Positions 51,865 to 60,432 of a stretch of DNA of 64,000 nt are shown here, piece after piece (the stretch's first letter is position 1; every line of letters begins with the position of its first letter). A program made the position numbers and the translations under genes. The stretch lies in NCBI RefSeq assembly GCF_000829415.1, contig NZ_AP014637.1, positions 434,001 through 498,000 on the forward strand, given 5' to 3'. The DNA comes from Pseudomonas sp. StFLB209. GTDB taxonomy: Bacteria; Pseudomonadota; Gammaproteobacteria; Pseudomonadales; Pseudomonadaceae. Under the pieces are notes generated by a model that worked only from the letters and a program-made list of their open reading frames with translations, was not told where the DNA came from and searched no databases.

Positions 51865-52674
51865 TTATAGATCAAGCAGCCACTCGTGCTGCGGATCGTT
51901 ATGAAACTTCCAGACCCGCTTGGGCCCGGCCATGACATTCAGGTAGTACGAGGTGTAGCCATACGGCACACACACCGGGTGGTAGCCCTTGGGCACCAGC
52001 ACCACGTCGCTGTCTTCCACGACCAGCGCCTGATCAATCGAGCGGTCGTCGGTGTAGATCCGCTGAAAGACAAACCCCTGAGCCGGATCAAGGCGGTGGT
52101 AATAGCTTTCCTCAAGGAAACTCTGGGCCGGCAGATCATCGGTGTCGTGTTTGTGCGGCGGGTAGCTGGAGGAATGCCCGGACGGGGTAATCACTTCCAC
52201 CACCAGCAGCGAATGGGCTTGGGCGGTGTCCGGCAGGATGTCGCACACATAGCGGGTGTTGGCGCCCTTGCCACGCACCGAACGCTTCATGTCCGCCGGC
52301 TCGATCAGCCGTGGCGCGCGGGTTTCTTCGGGGTTGCCCGGCGCGCGGCATAGGGCAACCTCGGCGCGACCATGGGCCTGGATGCTGATCGAAGTGTGCG
52401 GCGGCAGATAGAGGGCATAAGGCGATTTGTCCTCGAACACGCTCTGCCGCTCGCCGATGTGCTCCCAGGTCTGATGGCCATGACGGGCATGCTCGCAGGC
52501 GGCGGTGACCTTGCCCAGCAACAACACCACGCACAGCTCGCGATCATCGCCGGTGATGTTCAGTGACTCGCCATCAGCCAGTTGATGGGCACTGAAATCG
52601 ACATACTCCAGTGCATCGACGGGGACCTCGACGAGGGTTGGTGTCTGTTTGTTGGCTTTGACCAGCAGGTTCAT
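51865..52674 (-). CDS. iolB: 5-deoxy-glucuronate isomerase
   Basis: IolB isomerises 5-deoxy-glucuronate to 2-deoxy-5-keto-gluconate. The 269-residue bicupin has 'GHSSSYPPHKHDTDDLPAQS' (described by its ends, about 165-185) and 'YYHRLDPAQGFVFQRIYTDD', which hold the metal histidines and glutamate, and 'YHPVCVPYGYTSYYLNVMAG'. The ATG at 52674 is 6 bases from AGGAGG; a GTG one codon earlier is too close. It starts 11 bases after iolE. Confidence 0.96.
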   Translation of the reverse strand: MNLLVKANKQTPTLVEVPVDALEYVDFSAHQLADGESLNITGDDRELCVVLLLGKVTAACEHARHGHQTWEHIGERQSVFEDKSPYALYLPPHTSISIQAHGRAEVALCRAPGNPEETRAPRLIEPADMKRSVRGKGANTRYVCDILPDTAQAHSLLVVEVITPSGHSSSYPPHKHDTDDLPAQSFLEESYYHRLDPAQGFVFQRIYTDDRSIDQALVVEDSDVVLVPKGYHPVCVPYGYTSYYLNVMAGPKRVWKFHNDPQHEWLLDL

Positions 52675-52685
52675 CACAGTCCTCC

Positions 52686-53582
52686 TCAGGCGTAGAGACG
52701 CGCCACCAGATCGCGCAGGGTTTGATAGCCCTTCTGGGCGTATTCGTAGGCCGGCGCCACGGCCGGGTCCTGCTCGGCCTCGACCACCAGCCAGCCGTGG
52801 TAATCAGCCTTGACCAGCTCGCCCAGCAGCGCGGCGAAGTCGATGTCGCCATCACCCGGTACGGTGAAGGTGCCATTGATGATGCAATCGGGAAAACTCC
52901 ACTGGTTATTGCGCGCCAACTGCACCACGTCCTTGCGCACATCCTTGAAATGCACGTGACAGACACGGCCAATGTGTTTCTTGAGCACGCTCAGTGGATC
53001 ACCGCCGCCCATGTAGCAATGCCCCGAGTCGAACAACAGCCCCACTTGCGGGTCGGTCAGCGACATCAGTCGGTCGATGTCCTCAGGCGCTTCGACATAG
53101 GCGCCCATGTGGTGGTGGTACGCCAGACGCACGCCGCGTGACAGGGTGAATTCGGCGAGCCGGGAAATCTTGTCAGCGTAGGTTTGCCAGGCGGCATCGC
53201 TATGAAATTTCGGCCGCTCGATCAACGGCACGCGCTGGCCCTGGATGGAACCGGCGACTTCGCCATAGACCATCACCTTGGCGCCGTTCTCGGCCAGCAG
53301 TCGCAGGTGCGGCTCGATGGCCGCGATTTCGCTTTCGACGTCACGATGGGCCAGGCCGCTGGAGTACCAGCCGGACACCAGTTCCAGGTCGTATTGGCCC
53401 AGCACATCGCGCAGGGCATCGGGCTCGCTGGGAAACTTGCCACCGAGTTCGAAGCCCTGAAAACCGATCTCTTTGCCTTCACGCAAGATGGTGTCCAGCG
53501 GGGTATCGCCGCCCAGCGAAGGCAGGTCGTCGTTGGCCCAAGAGATCGGGTTGATGCCGATCTTCACTTTGGTTTGAGTCAT
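52686..53582 (-). CDS. iolE: myo-inosose-2 dehydratase
   Basis: IolE removes water from 2-keto-myo-inositol to give trihydroxycyclohexane-dione. The 298-residue TIM-barrel protein begins 'VKIGINPISWANDDLPSLGG' and has 'RLAYHHHMGAYVEAPEDI', 'VGLLFDSGHCYMGGGDP', 'HVHFKDVRKDVV' and 'GWLVVEAEQDPAV', the metal and substrate loops. The ATG at 53582 is preferred over a GTG two codons earlier, which is too close to the AGG site. It is second in the operon, 50 bases after iolC. Confidence 0.95.
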   Translation of the reverse strand: MTQTKVKIGINPISWANDDLPSLGGDTPLDTILREGKEIGFQGFELGGKFPSEPDALRDVLGQYDLELVSGWYSSGLAHRDVESEIAAIEPHLRLLAENGAKVMVYGEVAGSIQGQRVPLIERPKFHSDAAWQTYADKISRLAEFTLSRGVRLAYHHHMGAYVEAPEDIDRLMSLTDPQVGLLFDSGHCYMGGGDPLSVLKKHIGRVCHVHFKDVRKDVVQLARNNQWSFPDCIINGTFTVPGDGDIDFAALLGELVKADYHGWLVVEAEQDPAVAPAYEYAQKGYQTLRDLVARLYA

Positions 53583-53632
53583 GTCCACACCTGTTTATTG
53601 TTGAGTTATCGACGGTGCAATGCAGGCACATC

Positions 53633-55570
53633 TCAGGCGCGTGCGTCGCGCCAGGAGCGGATCAGAAATTCGAAGGTCTCACGCACCCTGGACACCACCT
53701 CGGCGTCATCGATCTCACCGGCCAGCCAGGCCCGGGCAGGCTGCTGGAAGATCGTCCGGCCCACCGCAAATCCGCGGCAGACCTGGCTGTTCGCCGCCTG
53801 ACGAAAGCCTTCGGCGAGCGCTTCAACCGGTGCATTGAGCCCGAGCAATACGACGCCACGGCAATACGGATCACGCGCGGTGATCAGCTCGTCGAGCTGA
53901 CGCCATACCGATCCGGGCTGCGTTTCGATCTTCCACCAGTCCGGGTAGATGCCGATGTTGTACAGCCGCTTGATCGCCCGATACAACACGTCGGGGCGGG
54001 TCGAAGCATGGTTCTTCGCCGGGATCACTTCCAGCAGCAGTTCGTGGCCGCTGATCTGCGCGGCGTCATAAAGCCCCTTGAGCTGGGCTTCCTGCTCCAG
54101 CCGCAGCAGCGGCTCATCGTCCGGGTGAAATTGCACCAGGCACTTGATGATCTGCTCACCTGGCCACTTGACCAGGTTGCTGCCAATCGAGCGGCCATGC
54201 TCAAACGCCAGCGGCCGCGAGTTCTGCAGCTCGACCGGACGGGCCAGCCACCAGCCGCGACCGGTGGCGGCATTGAGCGCATCCTGGCCGAAACGTTCAT
54301 CGGCCAACAGACCGACATCTGCCACCACACCCTGGGCGGCCAGGCTGCGTTCGACCTGCTCTATGGCCTGCACGAACAACTGCTTGAGCTGTGGTATCCG
54401 GGCCGGATCGGCGCCGGCCTGCTGGGCACTTTCGACCAACTGGAAACGGTGGTCGAAGGCAAAGATAAACAGCGGATTCCAGCTGCGACGCGGCACGCTG
54501 ACCCGGTGCAGGCGGTTGAGCACAGGGTCCAGATCAGGGCGGACAATCGGCACCGGGCTATTGAACAGATAGTCCAGTTCGGCAAGGCTCGGCATCGCCG
54601 GCGCACAGGCATGGCGCGACACCACCAGGGCACCGCAGGCATTGGCCAACTGGCAGCAACGCGCATCGTCGCCACCGCTGAGCCAGCCACGCAGAAAACC
54701 GGACATAAAGGCATCGCCGGCACCCAGTACATTGAGCACTTCAACGCGGATGCCGCGGTGGATTTCGCTATCTTCCAGGCGTGCCGGAATCGCCCCGTGG
54801 ATCACCGTACAGCCTTGCGCACCGAGCTTGACCACCAGGGTCGCGGCGGTGATTTCACGTACCCGACGCAGTGCGTCGAGCAGGTCTTCGCTGCCTCCGG
54901 CGATCTGGAATTCTTCTTCAGTACCCACGATCAAATCGAAGCGCGGCAGGATCTTCTGCACATGGGTGCTGACCTCGGCGCTGGCGATAAAGCGTGTTTC
55001 GCCGTCGGCCTTACCGGTCAGGCCCCAGAGCACCGGCCGGTAGTCGATATCGAGGACGCGCTTGACGTTGTGTTTCTCGGCGTAGTCCAGCGCTTTGCTG
55101 CTGGCCTTGAACACGCCTGGGGTCGAGAAATGGGTACCGGTGATCAGCAACGATTTACTGCTGGCTATAAAGGCTTCGTCGACATCTTCCTCGACCAGTG
55201 CCATATCGGCGCAGTTCTCGCGGTAGAACACCAACGGAAAGGTCTCACGATCTTTGATGCCCAGCAGCACCATGGCGGTCAGCCGCTGGGAATCGACCTT
55301 GATACCACGGGTATCACAGCCCTCGCTGCGCAGTGACTCGGTCAGGAAGCGGCCCATATGGTCATCACCCACGCGGGTCAGCATCGCTGACTTCAATCCC
55401 AGACGCGCCGTACCGAACGCAATGTTGGCAGAGGATCCGCCCAGGTACTTGGCAAAGCTACTGACATCTTCAAGGCGCGCACCGACTTGCTGCGCGTAGA
55501 GATCCACACCCAATCGACCCAGACAGATCACATCCAGCTGGCGGCCTGATGAAAAGGAAATGTCACCCAT
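53633..55570 (-). CDS. iolC: bifunctional 5-dehydro-2-deoxygluconokinase / phosphate aldolase
   Basis: This 645-residue protein fuses two iol steps. Residues 15-325 are a PfkB kinase: 'CLGRLGVDLYAQQVG', 'LGGSSANIAFGTARLG' and the catalytic 'NVLGAGDAFMSGFLRG' (Asp near 270), which phosphorylates 2-deoxy-5-keto-gluconate. Residues from about 345 to the end are a DUF2090 aldolase domain ('PLFIFAFDHRFQLVESAQQAG', 'LLEVIPAKNH', 'IYPDWWKIE'), thought to split the phosphate into dihydroxyacetone phosphate and malonic semialdehyde. The start at 55570 follows AGGAG and heads the operon. Confidence 0.95.
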   Translation of the reverse strand: MGDISFSSGRQLDVICLGRLGVDLYAQQVGARLEDVSSFAKYLGGSSANIAFGTARLGLKSAMLTRVGDDHMGRFLTESLRSEGCDTRGIKVDSQRLTAMVLLGIKDRETFPLVFYRENCADMALVEEDVDEAFIASSKSLLITGTHFSTPGVFKASSKALDYAEKHNVKRVLDIDYRPVLWGLTGKADGETRFIASAEVSTHVQKILPRFDLIVGTEEEFQIAGGSEDLLDALRRVREITAATLVVKLGAQGCTVIHGAIPARLEDSEIHRGIRVEVLNVLGAGDAFMSGFLRGWLSGGDDARCCQLANACGALVVSRHACAPAMPSLAELDYLFNSPVPIVRPDLDPVLNRLHRVSVPRRSWNPLFIFAFDHRFQLVESAQQAGADPARIPQLKQLFVQAIEQVERSLAAQGVVADVGLLADERFGQDALNAATGRGWWLARPVELQNSRPLAFEHGRSIGSNLVKWPGEQIIKCLVQFHPDDEPLLRLEQEAQLKGLYDAAQISGHELLLEVIPAKNHASTRPDVLYRAIKRLYNIGIYPDWWKIETQPGSVWRQLDELITARDPYCRGVVLLGLNAPVEALAEGFRQAANSQVCRGFAVGRTIFQQPARAWLAGEIDDAEVVSRVRETFEFLIRSWRDARA

Positions 55571-55815
55571 CGATGGCTCCTGTTTATTGTTATTCAGCCA
55601 TGGAACGCGCACCCGTCAGGGGGTCTGGCTCCAGTTGCGTTCAGGCTAGAACGCCGCCAACAAATAATCAATAAATTTTCCACAAAACTCAATATGGAAT
55701 TTAATTTCCATAAAAGCTCAACATCCGTTACCCTGCCAGCCAACGTGCAAGCTTTCGACGTCAGCCCATGAATGCTGTAACGTGCGATGTCAAAACAAGA
55801 TGATTGAGGTCCCGT
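55571..55815. promoter_or_regulatory. divergent promoter region iolC / iolR
   Basis: This 245-base spacer is A/T-rich from 55660 to 55720 and holds the third GGAA-N6-TTCC palindrome at 55695-55710. The site can serve both iolC and iolR, consistent with autoregulation. The iolR ribosome site GAGG is at 55806-55809. Confidence 0.55.
55695..55710. promoter_or_regulatory. candidate IolR operator, iolC/iolR
   Basis: TGGAATTTAATTTCCA contains GGAA-N6-TTCC and extends to ATGGAA/TTCCAT arms at 55694-55711. It lies between the divergent operon and its regulator gene. Confidence 0.7.
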
Positions 55816-56724
55816 ATGCCAATCGCTTCGTCCGAATCGCCCACCAGCGGCCAGACGCCGGAAGCCCCTTCCACCGTCGAGCAGTTGCTGCAGCTGATTA
55901 CCGAGGACTACGAAGCGTTGCCGCGCCAACTCAAGCGCGTGGCCGGTTATATCAGCCAGCAGAGCGACCGGGTGATGGTCGATCGCATCAGCGATATCGC
56001 CCAGCAATGCGAAGTCCACCCTTCGGCCATCGTGCGGTTTTCTCAGCGCTTCGGTTTCAAGGGCTTCAGCGAGATGCAGGCGCTGTTTCGCGAAGCCTAT
56101 ACGCACAAGACCACACCGGTGCAGAACTACCAGCAGCGCATCCGCAGCATGATCGCCAACAAGAGCCAGCGCGCAGCCAGCGCCGATCTGGCGCGCGAGT
56201 GCATCAACGCGACCCGCTCAGGCCTGGACCGGCTGTGTGAGGATCTGGACGACAAGGCCTTTGAGAAAGCCGTAGACCTGCTGGTCAATGCTGACAATAT
56301 CTATGTGGTGGGTGTGCGCCGCTCTTTCGCCGTGGCCGACTATCTGGTGTACAACCTGCAGCACACCAACAAACGCATCCATCTGGTCAGCGGTATCGGC
56401 GGCGGCTACCGCGAGCAAATGCGCAGCATCCGCGCCGGCGACCTGCTGGTCGCCATCAGCTTCAGCCCCTACGGCAAGGAAAGCCAGCAGTGCGTGCGCA
56501 TCGCCCAGCACAACCAGGCCGACACGCTGATCATCACCGACAGCACCCTGTCACCGCTGGCCAAACGGGCCAGCTCGTTGCTGCTGGTCAGTGAAGGCAG
56601 CGCCTTCGCCTTTCGCTCACTCAGCGCCACCCTGTGCCTGTGCCAGGCGCTGTTCCTGGCCGTGGGTTATCGCCTGGAGTTGAAGCTGGACGAGATCCAG
56701 CTGAATCTGGATGAGGATGACTGA
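55816..56724 (+). CDS. iolR: RpiR/MurR family regulator of inositol genes
   Basis: This 302-residue regulator has an N-terminal RpiR helix-turn-helix domain (about 20-100; 'DRISDIAQQCEVHPSAIVRF' contains the recognition helix) and a C-terminal SIS sugar-phosphate domain ('NIYVVGVRRSFAVADYLVYN', 'DLLVAISFSPYGKESQQC'). IolR of this family represses iol genes until a phosphorylated inositol intermediate, probably the IolC product, binds. The ATG at 55816 follows GAGG; a TTG four codons upstream is not preferred. It is divergent from iolC. Confidence 0.9.
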   Translation: MPIASSESPTSGQTPEAPSTVEQLLQLITEDYEALPRQLKRVAGYISQQSDRVMVDRISDIAQQCEVHPSAIVRFSQRFGFKGFSEMQALFREAYTHKTTPVQNYQQRIRSMIANKSQRAASADLARECINATRSGLDRLCEDLDDKAFEKAVDLLVNADNIYVVGVRRSFAVADYLVYNLQHTNKRIHLVSGIGGGYREQMRSIRAGDLLVAISFSPYGKESQQCVRIAQHNQADTLIITDSTLSPLAKRASSLLLVSEGSAFAFRSLSATLCLCQALFLAVGYRLELKLDEIQLNLDEDD

Positions 56725-56735
56725 GGGGGTGTTCG

Positions 56736-57866
56736 TCAGCCCAAACGCTGAAGCACCACCTCAATGGCCTGATCCACATCCTCATCGGTGGTAAAGCGTC
56801 CCAGGCTGATGCGCATCGACTGACCGGCCTGCATGGGGTTGAGGCCCAGCGCCAGCAGCACATGCGAAGGCGCATTGCTGGCCGAGTTGCACGCCGAGGT
56901 CGAAGACAGGGCGATCTGGCCGGTAAAGGCCGCAGGGCTGAAGGCAAAGCGCTCGATGCTGACGTTCAGGGTATGCGGGATACGCTGCACCGGGTCACCG
57001 TTCAGACGCACCCCTGGCAGGGTCAGCAGCACTTCGCTCAGCCGCGCTGACAGCCGCTCAATACGCTCGAACTCCGAATGCATTTCTTCAGCCGCCAAGG
57101 CATAGGCACGGCCCATACCGACGATCTGGTGGGTGGCCAGGGTGCCGGAGCGCAGCCCCTGCTCATGCCCGCCGCCATGAATCTGCGCCTCCAACACACC
57201 ACGGGCACGCTCGCCGACATATAGAGCACCAATGCCCTTGGGGCCATAGGTCTTGTGCGCCGAAATGGACATCAGGTCCACCGCCAGGCTGGCCAGGTCG
57301 ATGGCCACCTTGCCGGTCGCCTGCGCCGCATCGACATGCAACAGCGCGCCATGCGCACGCACGATCTGGCCGATGCGCTGAACATCAGTCAGGGTGCCCA
57401 GCTCGTTGTTGACCAGCATCAGTGACACCAACAGCGTGTCTTCACGCAACGCATCAGCGACCATCTGCGGGTGAATCAGGCCATCGCTGCCGGGCTTGAG
57501 CCAGGTCACTTCATGGCCCTGCTGCTCCAGTTGCCTGACGCTGTCGATCACCGCCTTGTGCTCGATGCAACTGCTGATCAGATGACGCCGCCCTTCGGGC
57601 GCCATCGCGCAGACACCTTTGAGCGCCAGATTGTTGGATTCGGTCGCGCCGGAAGTCCAGACCATCTGCTCAGGCTTGGCGCCGATCAACGCCGCCACCT
57701 GTTGGCGCGCCTGCTCCACGGCCAGGCGCGCCTGCAGACCATGTTGATGAGAACTGGAAGCGGGGTTACCAAAAACCGCGCGCTGGCCCATGTAGGCCAG
57801 CATGTCAGTGACGACACGATCATCGATGGGGGTGGTAGCGGCGTAATCGAAATAGAGTTCAGACAT
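56736..57866 (-). CDS. cysteine desulfurase, IscS/NifS family
   Basis: This 376-residue PLP enzyme transfers sulfur from cysteine. The PLP lysine is Lys205 in 'SISAHKTYGPKGIGALY' and the catalytic cysteine is Cys326 in 'SSTSACNSASNAPSHVL'; 'SGATESNNLALKGV' is the phosphate loop. It is not linked to other isc or suf genes, unlike the main IscS, so it is a second copy with a special role. The divergent Lrp-type gene probably controls it. It converges with iolR, 11 bases between stops. Confidence 0.9.
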   Translation of the reverse strand: MSELYFDYAATTPIDDRVVTDMLAYMGQRAVFGNPASSSHQHGLQARLAVEQARQQVAALIGAKPEQMVWTSGATESNNLALKGVCAMAPEGRRHLISSCIEHKAVIDSVRQLEQQGHEVTWLKPGSDGLIHPQMVADALREDTLLVSLMLVNNELGTLTDVQRIGQIVRAHGALLHVDAAQATGKVAIDLASLAVDLMSISAHKTYGPKGIGALYVGERARGVLEAQIHGGGHEQGLRSGTLATHQIVGMGRAYALAAEEMHSEFERIERLSARLSEVLLTLPGVRLNGDPVQRIPHTLNVSIERFAFSPAAFTGQIALSSTSACNSASNAPSHVLLALGLNPMQAGQSMRISLGRFTTDEDVDQAIEVVLQRLG

Positions 57867-58062
57867 GGGCGTTCACGGATAACCGGGTCGGTGAAGGATG
57901 GAAAAATGATAGAGCCGAACCCAGGAAAACCGATTGATAAATAAAGAACGGAATCGACCTTTTATAGAAACTTATTCCGGTTAAACACAATAAAAAGAAA
58001 TAGAATTCCACAACCGGGCTTAATGGGTAAATCCAGGCCAAGTGACGCCTGAAGGTGACTGA
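57867..58062. promoter_or_regulatory. divergent region of desulfurase and Lrp-type regulator
   Basis: This A/T-rich 196-base spacer contains GGAAT at 57950-57954 and inverted ATTCC at 57973-57977 about 18 bases apart, a possible Lrp-type site. The regulator starts with GTG behind AAGGTG. Confidence 0.4.
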
Positions 58063-58512
58063 GTGGATAAATTCGATAAAGCGATTCTGGAGCTGCTGCA
58101 ACAGGACTGCACCATCGCCCTGGCCAACATCGCCGAGCGGGTCGGGCTGAGCAACACCGCCTGCTGGCGACGCATCCAGAAGCTGGAAGAAACCGGCGTG
58201 ATCCTCAAGCGCGTGGCGCTGCTGAGCCCCAAGCAAGTCGGCGTACCGGTCACGGTATTCGCCTTCGTGCGCACCAGCCGCCACGATCTGGAATGGCTGG
58301 AGACCTTCCACCGGCGGGTCAGCGAAATCAGGGAAGTGGTCGAGCTGTACCGCATGGCCGGCGTGACGGATTACCTGCTGCGGCTGGTGGTGCCGGATAT
58401 CGCGGGGTACGACGTGGTGTACAAACAACTGATCCAGATACCGGGCATTACCGACATCAGCTCCAGCTTCGCGATGGAGCAGATCAAATCGACGACGTCG
58501 TTGCCGTTGTAG
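58063..58512 (+). CDS. Lrp/AsnC family transcriptional regulator
   Basis: This 149-residue regulator has an N-terminal helix-turn-helix ('DKFDKAILELLQQDCTIAL' and 'IAERVGLSNTACWRRIQKLE', about 1-45) and a C-terminal RAM ligand domain ('DYLLRLVVPDIAGYDVVYKQ', about 110-130). Such proteins form octamers and respond to amino acids. It stands opposite the cysteine desulfurase gene and probably regulates it in response to cysteine or a related amino acid. It starts with GTG at 58063. Confidence 0.93.
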   Translation: MDKFDKAILELLQQDCTIALANIAERVGLSNTACWRRIQKLEETGVILKRVALLSPKQVGVPVTVFAFVRTSRHDLEWLETFHRRVSEIREVVELYRMAGVTDYLLRLVVPDIAGYDVVYKQLIQIPGITDISSSFAMEQIKSTTSLPL

Positions 58513-58552
58513 CGCTCCGGTGGTCAGACTGGCTGGCAGCGCGATGCGCTGC

Positions 58553-58670
58553 ATTCGTCGGCGGAGCCAACTCCCACCGAGCTCGCGGCGAACTCAAGTA
58601 GCAGGCATCACGCCGGACCGCTGGGAGTGGCCGGCCGGCGCTCCGGTTGCCGCCGAAGAGGGCGGGCCTA
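58553..58670. repeat. REP sequences downstream of RAYT gene
   Basis: A half unit TTCGTCGGCGGAGCC...CTCCCACCGAG (58554-58580) and a unit CTGGGAGTGGCC...GCCGCCGAAGAGG (58619-58662) lie between the Lrp-type stop and the transposase stop. They resemble the GTGGGAG family. Confidence 0.6.
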
Positions 58671-58688
58671 CTGATGTGATTCATCGGC

Positions 58689-59147
58689 TTACAACCACAC
58701 TGCATCCCACAACGGATAATCACTGACAGTGCGCACCAGCCCGGCTCGCAGCGGATTGGCAATGATGTAGCGGGCGGTATCAAGCAGTTCCTCTTCTCTG
58801 CGTAATGCCTTGTCATGAAAACCCTCCTGCCACAAACACCCCTGTCCACCTATGGCCCTGTTAAGGGCAATCGCGCTTCTGGATTTGACCCGGCGCATCA
58901 CTTGCGTGAGCGTCCCGCTACGTAATTCAAACATCCAGTGCAAATGATCCGGCATCACCACCCAGGCCAACGAACGGACCAACCCCAGATCCTGCGCATG
59001 ACGCAGTTCTGCAACCACCAATCGGCCCAGTCGCCAGTCATTGAACAACCGGGACCGGCCCAATGTCACGGTTGTCACCAGGTAAACCTGGCCGCTGATG
59101 GATACACGCCCCCTGCGTAGCGAGCCCGAACAAAACCTGCCAGACAT
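58689..59147 (-). CDS. REP-associated tyrosine transposase (RAYT)
   Basis: This 152-residue protein belongs to the Y1/IS200-like transposases that are domesticated in pseudomonads and mobilise REP doublets. The HUH motif is 'VVMPDHLHWMFEL' (about 62-74) and the catalytic tyrosine lies in 'TARYIIANPLRAGLV' (about Tyr126). 'WQEGFHDKALRREEEL' is also family-typical. Its length is normal and no frame break is seen, so it may be active. REP units flank it on both sides. The start at 59147 follows GGAGCAGGG. Confidence 0.93.
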   Translation of the reverse strand: MSGRFCSGSLRRGRVSISGQVYLVTTVTLGRSRLFNDWRLGRLVVAELRHAQDLGLVRSLAWVVMPDHLHWMFELRSGTLTQVMRRVKSRSAIALNRAIGGQGCLWQEGFHDKALRREEELLDTARYIIANPLRAGLVRTVSDYPLWDAVWL

Positions 59148-59267
59148 TCCCTGCTCCTTGCTTTTGGGTAAACAGCAGAAGGTAAGTGGCGCGCAGGATC
59201 TTCGGCGGCCTGGATTTTTCCAGAATGTTGCCTTACCGAGGCCAGTGACGCTGCCGTCGGCTGCCCG

Positions 59268-59425
59268 GAGCGCCGGCCGGCCACTCCCACCGGATTTGTG
59301 TCTTACTCAAGTAGCAGGTACGACACAAACCCGGTGGGAGGTGGCTTGCCGCCGAAAGGGCCAGGTCAACCGGCAAATCTGCTGTGGATATAACGCAGTA
59401 TTCGTCGGCAAGCCAACTCCCACCG
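59268..59425. repeat. REP sequences upstream of RAYT gene, including a full doublet
   Basis: A half unit GAGCGCCGGCCGG...CTCCCACCGG lies at 59268-59293. A full doublet at 59332-59425 pairs GGTGGGAGGTGGCTTGCCGCCGAAAGG with TTCGTCGGCAAGCCAACTCCCACCG (described by their ends). The whole 304-base gap upstream of the transposase is this repeat DNA and nothing else was seen. Confidence 0.8.
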
Positions 59426-59451
59426 AGACCGAGCCAGGCCGCAAGATAGCC

Positions 59452-60264
59452 TCACTCCACCTCAAACAACCCATCCCTCACCGGCGCATGCGCCAGTATC
59501 TGGCGGATCTCTGGATCTATGCGTGGGTCATCAGGCGCATACAGCATCACTTGCCGGTAGGCGCTGATGCGGTTGATCTCGGTGCCGAGAAACTCCCAGA
59601 CCACGCGGGTGCAGGCCGGGGTGCGGCGGTCGCCGCTGGAGACGCCGGTTTTCAGGCCGTTGAGGCGGGTGATGCGGCTTTTGAAGCTGGGAATCAGGAT
59701 GGTCTGGCTGACTTCGTTGAAGGTCAGTGACTCGTAGTCGATCAAAAACAGCCGGTCTTGCAACTGGAAGGCCGCGCCCAGATAGCGGCAGCGCGCCGAC
59801 TCTTCGACTTGCCCGCCACTGGACAGCACCTGGCGCTCCTGGCGTTCGAACATGAACACCCCGCCCTCTTCGCGCATGTGCACCAGTGACAGCAGGATGG
59901 TGCCTGGCACTGACATGCAGTTGGCGTATTCGAAGTAGTAACCGCAGTAGCGGGTCAGGTCGCCGGAGTGGTCGCGCAGGGGCTGGAGCAAGGTCTGTAG
60001 CGCATCTTGCTGCGCCGGCGCCCCCACGTGGTTGCCGCGTGCGCCGATCAGGCGGGCGAACTGCTCGCCCGGCAGGCCGAGTTCATAGGTTTCGACGCCG
60101 AAAAAATCACCGATCTTTTTCAGGTTGTAGGCCGTCGGCTGGCTTTCGCCGGACAGGTAGCGGTTGAACTGCGCACGGTTGAGGCCGAGCTTGCGGCAGA
60201 CCTGCGCAATAGAGCGGTAGTGGCTGCACAACAGGCGCAGGTTTTCACCAAGATGACTGGACAT
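59452..60264 (-). CDS. XRE-type helix-turn-helix regulator with large C-terminal domain
   Basis: This 270-residue protein has an N-terminal helix-turn-helix ('SIAQVCRKLGLNRAQFNRYL', about 16-36, then 'SGESQPTAYNLKKIGDFFGV') and a 200-residue C-terminal domain of unknown fold that may bind a ligand. The start at 60264 (MSSHLGENL) has a weak site; the frame is open 33 codons more, to 60363. It is divergent from the symporter-asparaginase genes and may control them in response to an amino acid. Confidence 0.8.
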   Translation of the reverse strand: MSSHLGENLRLLCSHYRSIAQVCRKLGLNRAQFNRYLSGESQPTAYNLKKIGDFFGVETYELGLPGEQFARLIGARGNHVGAPAQQDALQTLLQPLRDHSGDLTRYCGYYFEYANCMSVPGTILLSLVHMREEGGVFMFERQERQVLSSGGQVEESARCRYLGAAFQLQDRLFLIDYESLTFNEVSQTILIPSFKSRITRLNGLKTGVSSGDRRTPACTRVVWEFLGTEINRISAYRQVMLYAPDDPRIDPEIRQILAHAPVRDGLFEVE

Positions 60265-60432
60265 GGATAGACGGCTCAGATGACGCGACTGGTGCCAATA
60301 TAGCATCAAGTAGCGCCATATCGGATCGACCCGCGAAATTGTTTCGGCAAATGTCTTGCTCAAAAATCAGCCACCGCATAACGCGTCGCCTTGGCGTGCC
60401 AACAATCACAAGAAGAATCGAGGATTCTCATC

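Noticed and set aside
53615..55336. Frame antisense to iolC (573 codons)
   Set aside because: Shadow of a confirmed kinase-aldolase gene; no start site or domain.
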